Below, in pieces: positions 34,147-43,534 of a DNA stretch of 64,000 bases (within the stretch, counting starts at the first letter, position 1; every line of letters begins with the position of its first letter). This stretch comes from JABISG01 sp963581435. Its GTDB lineage: Bacteria > Planctomycetota > Planctomycetia > Planctomycetales > Planctomycetaceae. The notes beneath the pieces were generated by a model. It had not been told where the DNA came from and did not search any database. It saw nothing but the letters and a program-made list of their open reading frames with translations. The stretch lies in NCBI GenBank assembly GCA_963581435.1, contig CAUZOL010000001.1, forward strand, positions 1-64,000. Direction: 5' to 3'. A program made the translations under genes and the position numbers.

Positions 34147-35166
34147 TCACTCTTCTTGCTGGGACGGTGCCAGAATCCCCGTGCCACGCGGTGGCGTAAA
34201 CAACTCTTCGACGAGAATTCGCTCAGCGACAATGCCGACTGTCTTATTGTCGGCAGTGACAATGCACAGTTCGTTTTCGGCCGCACGAAATGCGCGTAAG
34301 ACTTCCAATTTGCTCGTCGTCGCATCAATCCGCCGCATCGTGCGAATGATCTCCGGCAGCGGCCTGCTTTCAATCGCCAGATCAACAACGCGCACGTAAC
34401 CGTACCACGTGGAAGGTGAGTCGTGTCGATGGAGCGGGATATGGCTTAGTCCCGCGCTGGAGGCAAAATAGAGCAGTTCTGCGGTCGATGTGTTATCGGG
34501 CATGCCGACGATGCTGACTGTGGGGACCATCGAACCGCTCACCGGCTCGGCTGCGGTGTGCAATAGCCCGTGAACCAAACCGCCCTGGGACGCCGTCAAC
34601 AACCCGGCCGAATGTCCCTGCCGCATCACCTGCGCCAAGCGAATCCGGCCAAGAACGAGCTCGAGTCGGGGCTGGCTCGCGCCACCAACGCGCTCGATGA
34701 ACTTCGTTATGCCGATTAACGGCAGGCTGACAGGAAGGAACAATCGATAGAAGAAAATGAGCCACGAGGTATCACGCCGCAAGAATCGCAGCGGTGCGCG
34801 ATAGTAGAGATTCTTCGGCAGCAATTCCGCACAGAAAAAAATGAGCGGCGAACACAACAACGTCGCCACAATTTCCACCCAGTCGGCGTTGGCAGGAAAC
34901 AACGCGACAACAAACATGCCGATGGCGAGGGTTGTGATGTAGTTGGAGACATTGTTGCCAACCAAGGTGGTGGCGACGAAGTAGCTGGGATTCCGCGCGA
35001 ACCAAAGTAGCCGCCGGGCGACGTCATCTCCGGTGTTGGCTTCGATGCTGAGCCGCAGAAAACTGGCGCGGTAAAACCCGGTCTCGCTACCGCTGAAGAA
35101 CGCCGACAGCCGTAACCCAACGAGAAACAGTACGATTGCGCCGATAAGAATTGCCGATAGCTGCAT
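34147..35166 (-). CDS. CNNM-domain (CorC/HlyC-like) membrane protein, short form
   Basis: A 339-residue membrane protein. The N-terminal CNNM domain starts AILIGAIVLFLVGLRLSAFFSGSETGFY and continues VATTLVGNNVSNYITTLAIG and FFCAELLPKNLYYRAP, with three to four membrane segments. A cytosolic CBS-like part follows (VSIVGMPDNTSTAELLYFAS, ENELCIVTADNKTVGIVAE). The C-terminal CorC/HlyC transporter-associated domain of the family is absent. CNNM/CorC proteins are linked to magnesium or sodium-driven transport. It lies downstream of a full-length paralog. Confidence 0.84.
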   Translation of the reverse strand: MQLSAILIGAIVLFLVGLRLSAFFSGSETGFYRASFLRLSIEANTGDDVARRLLWFARNPSYFVATTLVGNNVSNYITTLAIGMFVVALFPANADWVEIVATLLCSPLIFFCAELLPKNLYYRAPLRFLRRDTSWLIFFYRLFLPVSLPLIGITKFIERVGGASQPRLELVLGRIRLAQVMRQGHSAGLLTASQGGLVHGLLHTAAEPVSGSMVPTVSIVGMPDNTSTAELLYFASSAGLSHIPLHRHDSPSTWYGYVRVVDLAIESRPLPEIIRTMRRIDATTSKLEVLRAFRAAENELCIVTADNKTVGIVAERILVEELFTPPRGTGILAPSQQEE

Positions 35167-35233
35167 CAGATTTCGTTGCCTTCTGATTCAAATATGTCGA
35201 AGCGGTTTCACAATTGCAGTTTACGTGCATCAT

Positions 35234-35379
35234 GGGAGGGCGAAGCTCCCGCCGAGCCGCGTGTGCAACGGGGAAAATCGCATAACGAGTGGATTCGGTG
35301 TCCCATTGTTGGTCATCCCTTTGGCGATGCACCTGATAGAGCCACCCTACCCGCGGCTCGGCAGGAGCCTCGCCCTCCC
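35234..35379. repeat. Inverted-repeat element between the CNNM genes, family F
   Basis: About 29 bases at the left end (core GGGAGGGCGAAGCTCC, 35234) and right end (to 35379) are inverted copies with three mismatches, enclosing about 85 bases of single-copy DNA. Size and structure resemble a tiny non-autonomous element, but no target-site duplication is clear. Confidence 0.72.
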
Positions 35380-35423
35380 AAAGAAGCAGTCTCGCCATTC
35401 CACGCTTCATCCCGTCACAGCCA

Positions 35424-36692
35424 TCACCCAACTCGACTCACCATCACTCGAACGTCGCCTCGTTGTTTGGCCTCCGTCACTTCAAATTCGTACCCGTGCC
35501 ACATGCAGCGATCGCCAATTTGCGGCAAGTGTTCTAATTCCTCGTGCAGCAGACCGGCGACCGTCACCAATCCGTCGGTCGTCGGTGTGTATTGCAGTTC
35601 CAGGCGGCGGCAAAGATACCGCAACGTGGTAATGCCATCGACGCGAAAACGGCCCGGCTGCACCTCCTGTACCGGCTCGCGTGAAAGCAACCGTCGCGCC
35701 CTGCTCGGTTGATGTGCGATAATCGTATCGACAATGTCCTCATACGTCACTATGCCGACCGTCTCCCCATATTCGTTGACGACCGAAGCGACGCTGAGTA
35801 ACCGATTGCGCAGCAATTGCAGTGTGTCGGCCAGATTGGCGCACCACGGCACATGCACAATCTCTTCGGCGGCGGCGTCAAGTGCGTCGGCCGATACCGC
35901 TGTGAATCGACCCATTGGAATCACGCCGTCAATGTCTTCACTGTCGCGGGCCTGAACAGCAATGTAGCCCGACGGGGGAACTTTCCCAGCAAGATCATCC
36001 AAGCGAATCGGTGCCGGTAGCGTCGGGTATGTGCCGCGCGGGCGCATGACTTCCTCCGCAGCGATTTCAGAGAGGTCGAGTACGTTGTGAAGCACTTGCC
36101 GTTCGTGCCGAATGACCTCGGCAGTCAGCTGGGAATTGTCAATGGCCCGTTCGAGGTCGTCGGTTTCGAGAAACGGCTCGCGAGTGACGTGAGGCCAAAA
36201 CGTGCGCCGCGCCATCCGCGTGAGTTGATTCAATTTGGGCGTCAACGGGTCGATGACGTGAACTGCTGCCGACAACGGCCAGACCAGCAGTGTCGCCAGA
36301 GTTCGCCGCATTACGACTGCCGTACTCTTGGGAATGACCTCACCGCACACGATAATCAGAATCAGGCTCAGCAGGCTGAAGACGCCGGCCATCGCAGCAC
36401 TCTGCCCAGCCGTGTGCAAATCGTGCGCAACGACAACGCTGACCGCGAAGTAAGTCAGGTTGATCACCAGATTCCAGAACAGAACGCCCGTCAACAGCCG
36501 ATCCGGTTCACTCAGCAGAGCAGCAACCGCCCTCTCGCGCGAATTGCCGCCGCGCATGGCACGCAGTTCGTCGTGCGAAAGGTAAAACAATGCCGTCTCG
36601 CTGGCGGAGAAAAACCCCGACGCGACGATCAGACAGCCCATGCCGGCAATCGCCGGCCAAAGATCAACTACGGCATTGATGAATTCAGACAT
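35424..36692 (-). CDS. CNNM/CBS/CorC-HlyC-domain membrane protein
   Basis: A 422-residue full-length member of the hemolysin C/CorC family. CNNM domain: LIVASGFFSASETALFYLSHDEL, LLTGVLFWNLVINLTYFAVSV and LILIIVCGEVIPKSTAVVM. A tandem CBS pair follows (VMRPRGTYPTLPAP, then ASVVNEYGETVGIVTYEDIVD), and the C-terminus is the CorC_HlyC domain (FRVDGITTLRYLCRRLEL...DGLVTVAGLLHEELEHLP). It is likely a Mg-related exporter or its regulator in the inner membrane. It lies upstream of a shorter paralog on the same strand. Confidence 0.88.
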   Translation of the reverse strand: MSEFINAVVDLWPAIAGMGCLIVASGFFSASETALFYLSHDELRAMRGGNSRERAVAALLSEPDRLLTGVLFWNLVINLTYFAVSVVVAHDLHTAGQSAAMAGVFSLLSLILIIVCGEVIPKSTAVVMRRTLATLLVWPLSAAVHVIDPLTPKLNQLTRMARRTFWPHVTREPFLETDDLERAIDNSQLTAEVIRHERQVLHNVLDLSEIAAEEVMRPRGTYPTLPAPIRLDDLAGKVPPSGYIAVQARDSEDIDGVIPMGRFTAVSADALDAAAEEIVHVPWCANLADTLQLLRNRLLSVASVVNEYGETVGIVTYEDIVDTIIAHQPSRARRLLSREPVQEVQPGRFRVDGITTLRYLCRRLELQYTPTTDGLVTVAGLLHEELEHLPQIGDRCMWHGYEFEVTEAKQRGDVRVMVSRVG

Positions 36693-36763
36693 TCGGAGAC
36701 AACTCGCTCGCGAAACTCAACAATGTAGACTGGACACTTCGCTCATTCCGATCGCCAACGCCA

Positions 36764-36839
36764 ATTTAGCCGCCCCGCTTGCGGGGTGTGTCGGTAAGAG
36801 TTGGACTCAGGACACACGGGGCAAGCCCCGCGGCTAAAT
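36764..36839. repeat. Intergenic inverted repeat, family B
   Basis: The 29-base left arm ATTTAGCCG-CCCCGC-TT-GCGGGG-TGTGTC is mirrored by a right arm that reads, on the other strand, ATTTAGCCG-CGGGGC-TT-GCCCCG-TGTGTC. The flanks match exactly while the inner stem is exchanged for a different, still perfect stem. Relatives are at 1494 and 57443. It lies between thiC's 3' end and the CNNM gene's upstream side. Confidence 0.82.
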
Positions 36840-36851
36840 CTCTCTGCGGGA

Positions 36852-38639
36852 TTACAGATTCTCCGCCTGCAGTTGACGTGCTTGATCGTCGTCGGCGACG
36901 TCGCTGTGGCAGGATGCCTTCTCTTCTCCGTCGGCCATCGTCGATTGCGTCTTCGAGGCAAGTTTGTGGATTTCCGCCGGATCGAGGACACCTCGTTTTT
37001 CCAGAATCTCCTGTTGCTCAATCGTCAACGCTGCAGAGACTTTCGCCTGGTCCCACTGCATGCCGGCCGCTTTGCCGGAAGCGAATTCGACAATTTCCTT
37101 CGAAATGCGGACGCTGCACCAGTCGTGTCCGCACATGGCGCAGAAATCCGTATCCACGTCGAGATCTTCATCGTGAAATGCGCGGGCGGTGTCGGGATCG
37201 AAACTCAACTCGAAATGTTTCTCCCAGTTGAGTGCCGCGCGGGCTTTCGTCAATTCGTCGTCGCGGTCGCGTGTCCCCGGAATGCCCAACGCGACATCGG
37301 CCGAGTGCGCTGCAATTTTGTAGGCAATGCAACCCTGCTTGACGTCGTCCTTCTTGGGCAGGCCAAGATGCTCCTTCGGCGTGACATAACACAGCATGCT
37401 GGCACCGTGATAGGCGGCGGCCGTCGCACCGATGCAACTGGTAATGTGGTCGTAGCCGGGAAAGATGTCGGTGACCAGCGGCCCGAGTACGTAAAACGGT
37501 GCGCCGTGACAAAGTTGTCGTTCAAGCTTCATATTGAACTCGACCTGATCGAAGGGGACGTGACCGGGGCCTTCGATCATGACCTGCACGCCCTTTCGCC
37601 ACGCGCGTTCCGTCAGTTCGCCGAGAGTCTGAAGTTCGGCCAACTGGGCACGGTCGGTGGCGTCGGCGAGACCGCCGGGACGCAAGCCGTCGCCGATGGA
37701 AAAGCTGACGTCAAACTTCCGCATGACGTCGCAAATTTCTTCCCAGTACTCGTACATGGGATTCTGGCGATTGTGGTGAATCATCCATTTGGCCAGCAGC
37801 GAACCGCCGCGGCTGACGATGCCGATGAGCCGGTCTTTGACGAGAACGAGGTGATCCTGCAACACACCTGCGTGAATCGTAAAGTAATCGACTCCCTGAT
37901 TCGCCTGATGTTCGAGGGTATCGAGGATCATTTCGCGCGTGAGGTCTTCAATGCGGCGACCGATGATCATCGAATAGATGGGGACCGTCCCAATGGGGAC
38001 CGTGCTGTTCTTGATGATAGCCTCACGGCAGTCATCGAGATTGCCGCCGGTCGAGAGGTCCATCACGGTGTCGGCCCCCCAGCGTTCGGCCCACTGCAGT
38101 TTTTCGACTTCTTCATCGGTGCCGGAGGAAACCGGCGAGGCGCCCATGTTGGCGTTGATTTTGGTTTTCGATGCACGACCGATGGCCATCGGGTCCAACT
38201 GATAACCCAGATGCACTCTGTTGGCCGGGATAATCATTCGTCCGGCGGCAACTTCGTCGCGAACCTGTTCGCCCGTAAGGTGGCTTTCGCGTTCGGCGAC
38301 GCGTTGCATTTCTGGTGTGACCGTGCCGACCCGTGCATGCTCCAACTGCGTGATGGGTTCGAAACCAGCGGGGGGCTGCCAGGCGGCATGCGTTTCGTAA
38401 TTGGCATCGAATCCATCACGAAGCGTCCAGTCTTCCGGCATGAAGTCCCAGGCCGTCTTCTCTGAAGCAGCCGGCATCGCGGGGGTATCGGGCGAGCGAT
38501 ACGTGTACCGCCCTGCTCGACCGGGAAGAATGTCGGCGGCCGGGGCAAAACTGCCCGGCGACGTTCCGGCGGCGGTTGATGAAGGGTTGATTCCAACTGG
38601 CGGCAATTGATACGAGCGATCGCTCGTCTGATTGGTCAT
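36852..38639 (-). CDS. thiC: Phosphomethylpyrimidine synthase
   Basis: A 595-residue radical-SAM enzyme that rearranges aminoimidazole ribotide into the pyrimidine of thiamine. Diagnostic stretches are ARAGRMIIPANRVHLGYQ-like EVAAGRMIIPANRVH, INANMGASPVSSGTDEEVEKL, RGGSLLAKWMIHHNRQNP, EGPGHVPFDQVEFNM, PLVTDIFPGYDHITSCIGA and the C-terminal cluster DFCAMCGHDWCSVRIS (CxxCxxxxC) that holds the 4Fe-4S. ATG 38639 is chosen because AAGGA lies 9 bases upstream; the frame is open to 38681. No TPP riboswitch is visible upstream. No other thiamine gene is in the window. Confidence 0.96.
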   Translation of the reverse strand: MTNQTSDRSYQLPPVGINPSSTAAGTSPGSFAPAADILPGRAGRYTYRSPDTPAMPAASEKTAWDFMPEDWTLRDGFDANYETHAAWQPPAGFEPITQLEHARVGTVTPEMQRVAERESHLTGEQVRDEVAAGRMIIPANRVHLGYQLDPMAIGRASKTKINANMGASPVSSGTDEEVEKLQWAERWGADTVMDLSTGGNLDDCREAIIKNSTVPIGTVPIYSMIIGRRIEDLTREMILDTLEHQANQGVDYFTIHAGVLQDHLVLVKDRLIGIVSRGGSLLAKWMIHHNRQNPMYEYWEEICDVMRKFDVSFSIGDGLRPGGLADATDRAQLAELQTLGELTERAWRKGVQVMIEGPGHVPFDQVEFNMKLERQLCHGAPFYVLGPLVTDIFPGYDHITSCIGATAAAYHGASMLCYVTPKEHLGLPKKDDVKQGCIAYKIAAHSADVALGIPGTRDRDDELTKARAALNWEKHFELSFDPDTARAFHDEDLDVDTDFCAMCGHDWCSVRISKEIVEFASGKAAGMQWDQAKVSAALTIEQQEILEKRGVLDPAEIHKLASKTQSTMADGEEKASCHSDVADDDQARQLQAENL

Positions 38640-38917
38640 TATTGTTGTCCTTGCAGGTTTGGCGTCTGTCCGGAATTCCATTCCACTGGCTGTATGATAT
38701 ATGTCGGCTGTGGGAATTCAACGCGCCGACAGCGCGATTCATGATCTGAATTGCAGTTCATCTGCCGATCAACTTGTCGTAGTGTATAAAGTTCGAGACG
38801 CAAGCAATAGAATGCGGCCACAGATTATGTGATGATTTGGTCAAAGTGGTTCGTGTCCGCGGCAACTGACGCAACAGAGGGCGAGTGACGCCGTTAACAT
38901 GGATAGAAGGAGACGTT

Positions 38918-39907
38918 GTGAGCTACGCGGTCTACGGAGTGGGAAACGCATTGGTTGATATTCAGGCGCAAGTCAGCGATGAAATGCTGGACAGCTTGAA
39001 ATTTAAAAAGGGGGTAATGACCCTCGTCGATGATGAGACGCAACAGCGAGTGTTGGCTGCGTTAGACGGCGTATCGGTCAATCGCTGCGCGGGTGGGTCG
39101 GCAGCAAATACGATTATCGGGGTGGCCGACTTTGGTGGGAAGGCGGCGTATGCAGGAAAGACGGGCCGCGACCAACTTGGCGAATTCTGCCTGGCCGATA
39201 TGCGGAAGATGGGAGTGACAATTGAAGTGCCACCCGCCGAGGGACGCACAGGCACCTGCGTTGTCCTGATTACACCCGACGCGCAGCGAACGATGCTGAC
39301 CAGTTTGGGCGTCTCTTCGACGCTTGGCCCGGACGACATCGACGAAGACGAAATTCGCAAGGCCGAATACGTCTACGTCGAGGGATACCTGTTTACGGGC
39401 GAAAACACGAAAGCGGCCGCGCTCAAGGCGATTGAATTGGCGAAGAGTAACGGCGTCAAAGTGGCGTTTACCGTTTCCGATCCATTTCTCATTCAACATT
39501 TCCGCGACGAGTTCCTGGCGTTGATCGAGGGACCGGTCGATTTGCTGTTTTGCAACCTGGACGAAGCACGCAGTTTGACCGGCATCGAGGACACGATCGA
39601 CTGTGCGCGAGAGATTCACCGACACGCCCCAAATGTGGCATTAACATTGGGACCAAATGGTTCGATTTTGATGCACAAAGGCGAAGTGATCGCCATTGAA
39701 GGCGTGAGCGCGGAGGCGATCGACACAACCGGAGCAGGCGACATGTATGCGGCCGGACTGTTGTTTGGCATTACCAGCGGCCTGACCTGGAAACAGGCCG
39801 GTCATCTTGGTTCGCACGCGGCAGGCCGCATCGTCGCCCAACTGGGAGCCAGGCTCGCAAACCGCTTCAGCCCAGCCGAAATTGACGACCTAATGCAGTT
39901 GGAATGA
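38918..39907 (+). CDS. PfkB-family sugar/nucleoside kinase (adenosine-kinase-like)
   Basis: A 329-residue ribokinase-fold kinase. VYGVGNALVDIQ opens strand 1, RCAGGSAANTIIGVADFGG is the first PfkB signature, and AIDTTGAGDMYAAGLLFG is the second, with the catalytic Asp. DLLFCNLDEARSLTG and the substrate-side lid residues resemble bacterial adenosine kinases, but sugars are also possible. GTG 38918 is preferred over an open frame from 38885 because AAGGAG ends 5 bases before it. It is divergent from thiC. Confidence 0.85.
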   Translation: MSYAVYGVGNALVDIQAQVSDEMLDSLKFKKGVMTLVDDETQQRVLAALDGVSVNRCAGGSAANTIIGVADFGGKAAYAGKTGRDQLGEFCLADMRKMGVTIEVPPAEGRTGTCVVLITPDAQRTMLTSLGVSSTLGPDDIDEDEIRKAEYVYVEGYLFTGENTKAAALKAIELAKSNGVKVAFTVSDPFLIQHFRDEFLALIEGPVDLLFCNLDEARSLTGIEDTIDCAREIHRHAPNVALTLGPNGSILMHKGEVIAIEGVSAEAIDTTGAGDMYAAGLLFGITSGLTWKQAGHLGSHAAGRIVAQLGARLANRFSPAEIDDLMQLE

Positions 39908-39958
39908 GAGGCCGCTGCGACGCAACAGGTGGAAACGCAACGGGGGACACCGTCGATT

Positions 39959-42850
39959 TCAATCCGATTTTTCGGCGGAATCAGGCTTCGGTTGCCGCTT
40001 ATCTTCAGCTTGCGGAGCGCGGGTGAATTTTGTCAGGTCAGCACCGACGTCGCTGCCGCGCGACGCGCCACCAACCGAGGGGTTGTCGGTTGCATCCGCA
40101 TCCAGTTTGAGATCATCGGCCGTCAACGTGACGAACGGTTTCTTCCACCAGGAGGAATCCCAGACGATCGGATCGGCATGCGGATCGAGTTCGTTTCCGC
40201 CGCCCCAAGTTGAATTCCAGCGGTCGAAGTCGAATGACGTGGTTTCGACGGCATCCAGTTCGCTGGTAATCGTCCAAAACATGGTGAATCGGTCATAGAA
40301 AGTGTGTTCACCGCTCCACCTGAGCAGCTTGCGAAAGTCATTCGCGTCTGTACTGCCATTCATCGCAATCAGAGGGCGCTCTGTGTTGGTGGTAAAAATA
40401 TTGTTTCGCGAGACGACTTTGACGGGTAGCACGTCACGAGAATCACTTCCGATACTCCAGCGAATCAGACCGTGTCCCAAAAGCCCTGTAACGTGTTCTA
40501 TCTGCAATTCGAGATCGGCTTCTTCCTGGGGCATTTCGAGATTGCCAACAACGGACAACAAGGACCCATCGATGGCGATGGCCGACCGCTCGACGAAAAA
40601 CCGGCCTGGCCGTGTATGCGCGACATGAAAAAGATCGCAGCCACCGCGGACAAGCGTGTCGGTCAGTTTGATCTCAAACTCGGCGCGAGGCCCAAGAGGC
40701 TGCTCTTTCATCATTTTCATGTCGGGCAAGTTGGCGCTCGGTCCCGTAGTCAACTCGATCAAAGTCGGTGGCGACTGTCCGCCGGAATTGTCAAATGAGA
40801 CCGATTCGGCTGCGTTGTCGAATGTGACCTGGACGTCATTCAGACGCAACTGCTCGGCTCCCTGCAGGCTGAACAGCGCCCACTCGAGACTCGAGTCGAC
40901 GTTGTTGGGAAGAACGACGTGGATATCGAGGTTGATCAACTCAACCGACGTGCCAAACCCGCCGATGAGCGTGATGAGTCGCGTCTGCATTTCGCCAGCG
41001 GAATCGATGAGTGGCCGAAACTCAATCACCGGCCGGAACCCCTTTTCGCCGCGAATGGTAATTCGCTTGTCGGCCAATCGCACCGGCTTTTCCGGATTGG
41101 TTCGCGGGCCGTTGTAACGCAGAACAATCACACTGCCGTCGATCGCTTGGCTGCAGGCTGCTTCCAGCGTTTTGAAAATCTTCGGCTCCGACTCGCCAGG
41201 CGTTGTGAGCGAAATCTGCGGTTGCTCCCGAACGGCAGAAGGAAATATCTCCGTCTTTGGAGGTGTGTTGGTCGTGTCCTTCGGGACGGTTGCCGCTTTG
41301 GCGGGCGGCTTTGGCGGGCCTTTGTCGTTGGAGTTGATGGCGGCGACGCTCGTTGGAGCGTCAGGCGACGGACTTGTTTCTTGGGGCAATTCGATCCGAC
41401 GAGTCTTAATCGCCGGGACACCATCATCGACATTGGTCGGCCCCTCTGTTCGTAGATTGGCCGATCCGGGTGATCCACCGCCAACAAGAAGCGGCTGTTT
41501 GCCGTCCGCGAAGCCAGGCCCGGTGTTGTTAGCGAGGTTGCCCGATGTCGTACTTGAGTTCCCACGATCATCAACCGACTTCGATTGCTCCGTAGAATTC
41601 GAGGCAACGTCGCCGAGTCCGAAATTCAACTTGTCGCCAAAGCGATCAAGCAGGAAGACGATCAGAACCAACGCGGCGGCGGTCACCATCCAACCGAAGT
41701 TCCGACGAAGAAAACCGGGAGGACGTTCGGTCATTTCGGCGGCCCAGACCAAGCCGTCCGGGCTGACGGTGCGAATTCCCAGCTGACCGGCGACAGCCAT
41801 CAGATCGTTAACGAGATCGTCGGCGTCGCGGTGCCGACGGCTGGGCTCACTCGCCATCATTTTTTGGACAATGGCCGACACCTGAGACGGTACGCGGCTG
41901 TTCTTTCGGGCCGGATCCGGGGGTTCTTTGCTGTCGTGCTTCAACAGTTTTTGATACATCGTCCCATCGGGATAGGGCGGCTCGCCGGTCAACATATGGT
42001 AGAGCGTGCATCCCAGGGAATAAATATCACTACGGACATCGACGTTTCGCGGGTCTCGGGCCTGCTCGGGCGAGATGTAGTCGAAGGTTCCGAGTGTCGT
42101 TCCGACGACCGTGAGTTCATCGACCGATTCGGAATACTCCTTGCGTGCCAATCCGAGATCGACGAGCTTCGCACGCCCAACCGGCGTAACGATGATATTT
42201 GACGGTTTGACGTCACGATGAACGACGCCGGCCGCCGACGTATGTTTTAGCGCGGCGGCGACCTGCAGTGTGTAGTTAATCGCCTCGGCTGGGTCGAGTC
42301 GCCCTTTATCACGAATGAGCTCCCGAATATTAATTCCAGTGACGTACTCATAGGCGATGAAATGCAGCCCGTCGTCTTCGCCGACGTAAAAGACACGGGC
42401 AATGTTGTCGTGGTCGAGTTGGGCCGAAGCACGGGCTTCGTTGATAAACCGCTGGACGGCATTCTGAGTCTGCGACTGGTCGGATGCGAGTATTTTAAGA
42501 GCAACGACACGCTGTAGACGCTGATCGACCGCACGATAAACGGCCCCCATTCCGCCGCGAGCAATCGGCTCCTCGATGACAAAATGCGCCAGTTCGACGC
42601 CTGCCGGACCGAGTGGATACAAATCGGCTCCAGGGGACTCACTCGATCCCGCTTCATCGCCGGCAAACAATCGCCTGCGTTTGGCAAGCGCAGAAGGGGG
42701 TAGCTCGCGGCTTTCGGTCGGCACCGTCGTCCGCCGATCGGTTGTGAAGACCGTCTTGGAGCCAAGCGACGAAGGGGGCTTCCCCGTAAAGTCGAGCGGA
42801 GCCACCGCTTGGTGCGAACCGGATTGTTCGGAGTCCTGCTGGATGCTCAT
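39959..42850 (-). CDS. Transmembrane Ser/Thr protein kinase with large C-terminal domain
   Basis: A 963-residue Hanks-type kinase. Residues 1-85 are a disordered leader. The kinase domain spans about 88-352: ARGGMGAVY (ATP loop), ALKIL (Lys119), VVHRDVKPSN (catalytic Asp213), DLGLAR (metal site) and GTFDYISPEQ. One membrane helix (GWMVTAAALVLIVFLLD, about 386-402) follows. A Ser/Thr/Pro-rich linker leads to a C-terminal half with repeated strands such as KRITIRGEKGFRPVIEFRP and VELINLDIHVVLPNN, suggesting a right-handed beta-helix outside the membrane. Such kinases are expanded in planctomycetes. The ligand and targets are unknown. Confidence 0.9.
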   Translation of the reverse strand: MSIQQDSEQSGSHQAVAPLDFTGKPPSSLGSKTVFTTDRRTTVPTESRELPPSALAKRRRLFAGDEAGSSESPGADLYPLGPAGVELAHFVIEEPIARGGMGAVYRAVDQRLQRVVALKILASDQSQTQNAVQRFINEARASAQLDHDNIARVFYVGEDDGLHFIAYEYVTGINIRELIRDKGRLDPAEAINYTLQVAAALKHTSAAGVVHRDVKPSNIIVTPVGRAKLVDLGLARKEYSESVDELTVVGTTLGTFDYISPEQARDPRNVDVRSDIYSLGCTLYHMLTGEPPYPDGTMYQKLLKHDSKEPPDPARKNSRVPSQVSAIVQKMMASEPSRRHRDADDLVNDLMAVAGQLGIRTVSPDGLVWAAEMTERPPGFLRRNFGWMVTAAALVLIVFLLDRFGDKLNFGLGDVASNSTEQSKSVDDRGNSSTTSGNLANNTGPGFADGKQPLLVGGGSPGSANLRTEGPTNVDDGVPAIKTRRIELPQETSPSPDAPTSVAAINSNDKGPPKPPAKAATVPKDTTNTPPKTEIFPSAVREQPQISLTTPGESEPKIFKTLEAACSQAIDGSVIVLRYNGPRTNPEKPVRLADKRITIRGEKGFRPVIEFRPLIDSAGEMQTRLITLIGGFGTSVELINLDIHVVLPNNVDSSLEWALFSLQGAEQLRLNDVQVTFDNAAESVSFDNSGGQSPPTLIELTTGPSANLPDMKMMKEQPLGPRAEFEIKLTDTLVRGGCDLFHVAHTRPGRFFVERSAIAIDGSLLSVVGNLEMPQEEADLELQIEHVTGLLGHGLIRWSIGSDSRDVLPVKVVSRNNIFTTNTERPLIAMNGSTDANDFRKLLRWSGEHTFYDRFTMFWTITSELDAVETTSFDFDRWNSTWGGGNELDPHADPIVWDSSWWKKPFVTLTADDLKLDADATDNPSVGGASRGSDVGADLTKFTRAPQAEDKRQPKPDSAEKSD

Positions 42851-43231
42851 TTGATTTCGGTTTCGTGTTGGACGTGCCGTAATCTTAAAACGTATCCGTC
42901 GGCCCGAAACAGTTGCAAGAAGATTAGCGAGCTTCGCCGAAACGGCTCATTTTCCAAAATTGACTCGCGCTGAAACCATCCCCATCGGGTGTCTGAACTC
43001 AAGTCGTCAAATCGTGCTGAGAAATTCACCCATAAAGGGAAATTCGCACAGAAGGGAAAATCACGCAGAAACATGTCAAATTTCGAGGCGCCGCGGAGAC
43101 GGCCCCTGGCAATCCCCTACTCAATTAGCCAAGCAGCCCGCCAAAACATTCGACGACATTTTCAGCGCAATCCTTGCTTTTCGTCGTTTATTCTGGTCAT
43201 GCCGTTCGCGCTGCGACACAACAGGTATACC
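42851..43231. other. Intergenic region upstream of the kinase
   Basis: 381 bases between the kinase start and the 3' end of the next minus-strand gene. A-rich tracts at 43020-43075 may hold the kinase promoter. No gene or RNA recognised. Confidence 0.35.
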
Positions 43232-43534
43232 TTATTCTTGAAAGGCGATCCGCGAGACGCTTCGCTCGATTGCCGTGTAGTATTCAGCGAGTTTTTCGTG
43301 CAGCTGATTTGTAAAGTCTTCCGACTTCAGCACTTCGGCCACCTGGTTGCGAACTGTGAGATCCGCGATTTGATCGTATTCAGGATCGCCAGGTGATGGA
43401 GAAACAAGACGTGATAGTCCCTGTGCCTTGGGGATGAACCCCTGGTCAATATGTTCGGCTAGCTCACGAGTGAGACGCTCGGCACCCTTAAATAGTTCAC
43501 GCAAAGTGAGTTGATCGACCGCTCGCTCAGCCAT
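43232..43534 (-). CDS. Small helical hypothetical protein
   Basis: A 100-residue protein predicted to be almost entirely alpha-helical and charged (LTLRELFKGAERLTRELAEHI, LTVRNQVAEVLKSEDFTNQL, EKLAEYYTAIERSV). No signal peptide, membrane segment or known motif. The ribosome site is weak, but amino-acid composition is that of a real protein and no better frame exists here. A short palindrome lies 130 bases upstream. Function unknown. Confidence 0.5.
   Translation of the reverse strand: MAERAVDQLTLRELFKGAERLTRELAEHIDQGFIPKAQGLSRLVSPSPGDPEYDQIADLTVRNQVAEVLKSEDFTNQLHEKLAEYYTAIERSVSRIAFQE

Noticed and set aside
36801..38465. 554-codon plus-strand open frame
   Set aside because: It is antisense to thiC, whose motifs are unmistakable; the length reflects GC-rich codon bias on the other strand.
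38640..38917. TPP riboswitch upstream of thiC
   Set aside because: Looked for the conserved CTGAGA and the ACCTGATC...GGGA parts on the minus strand and found neither.
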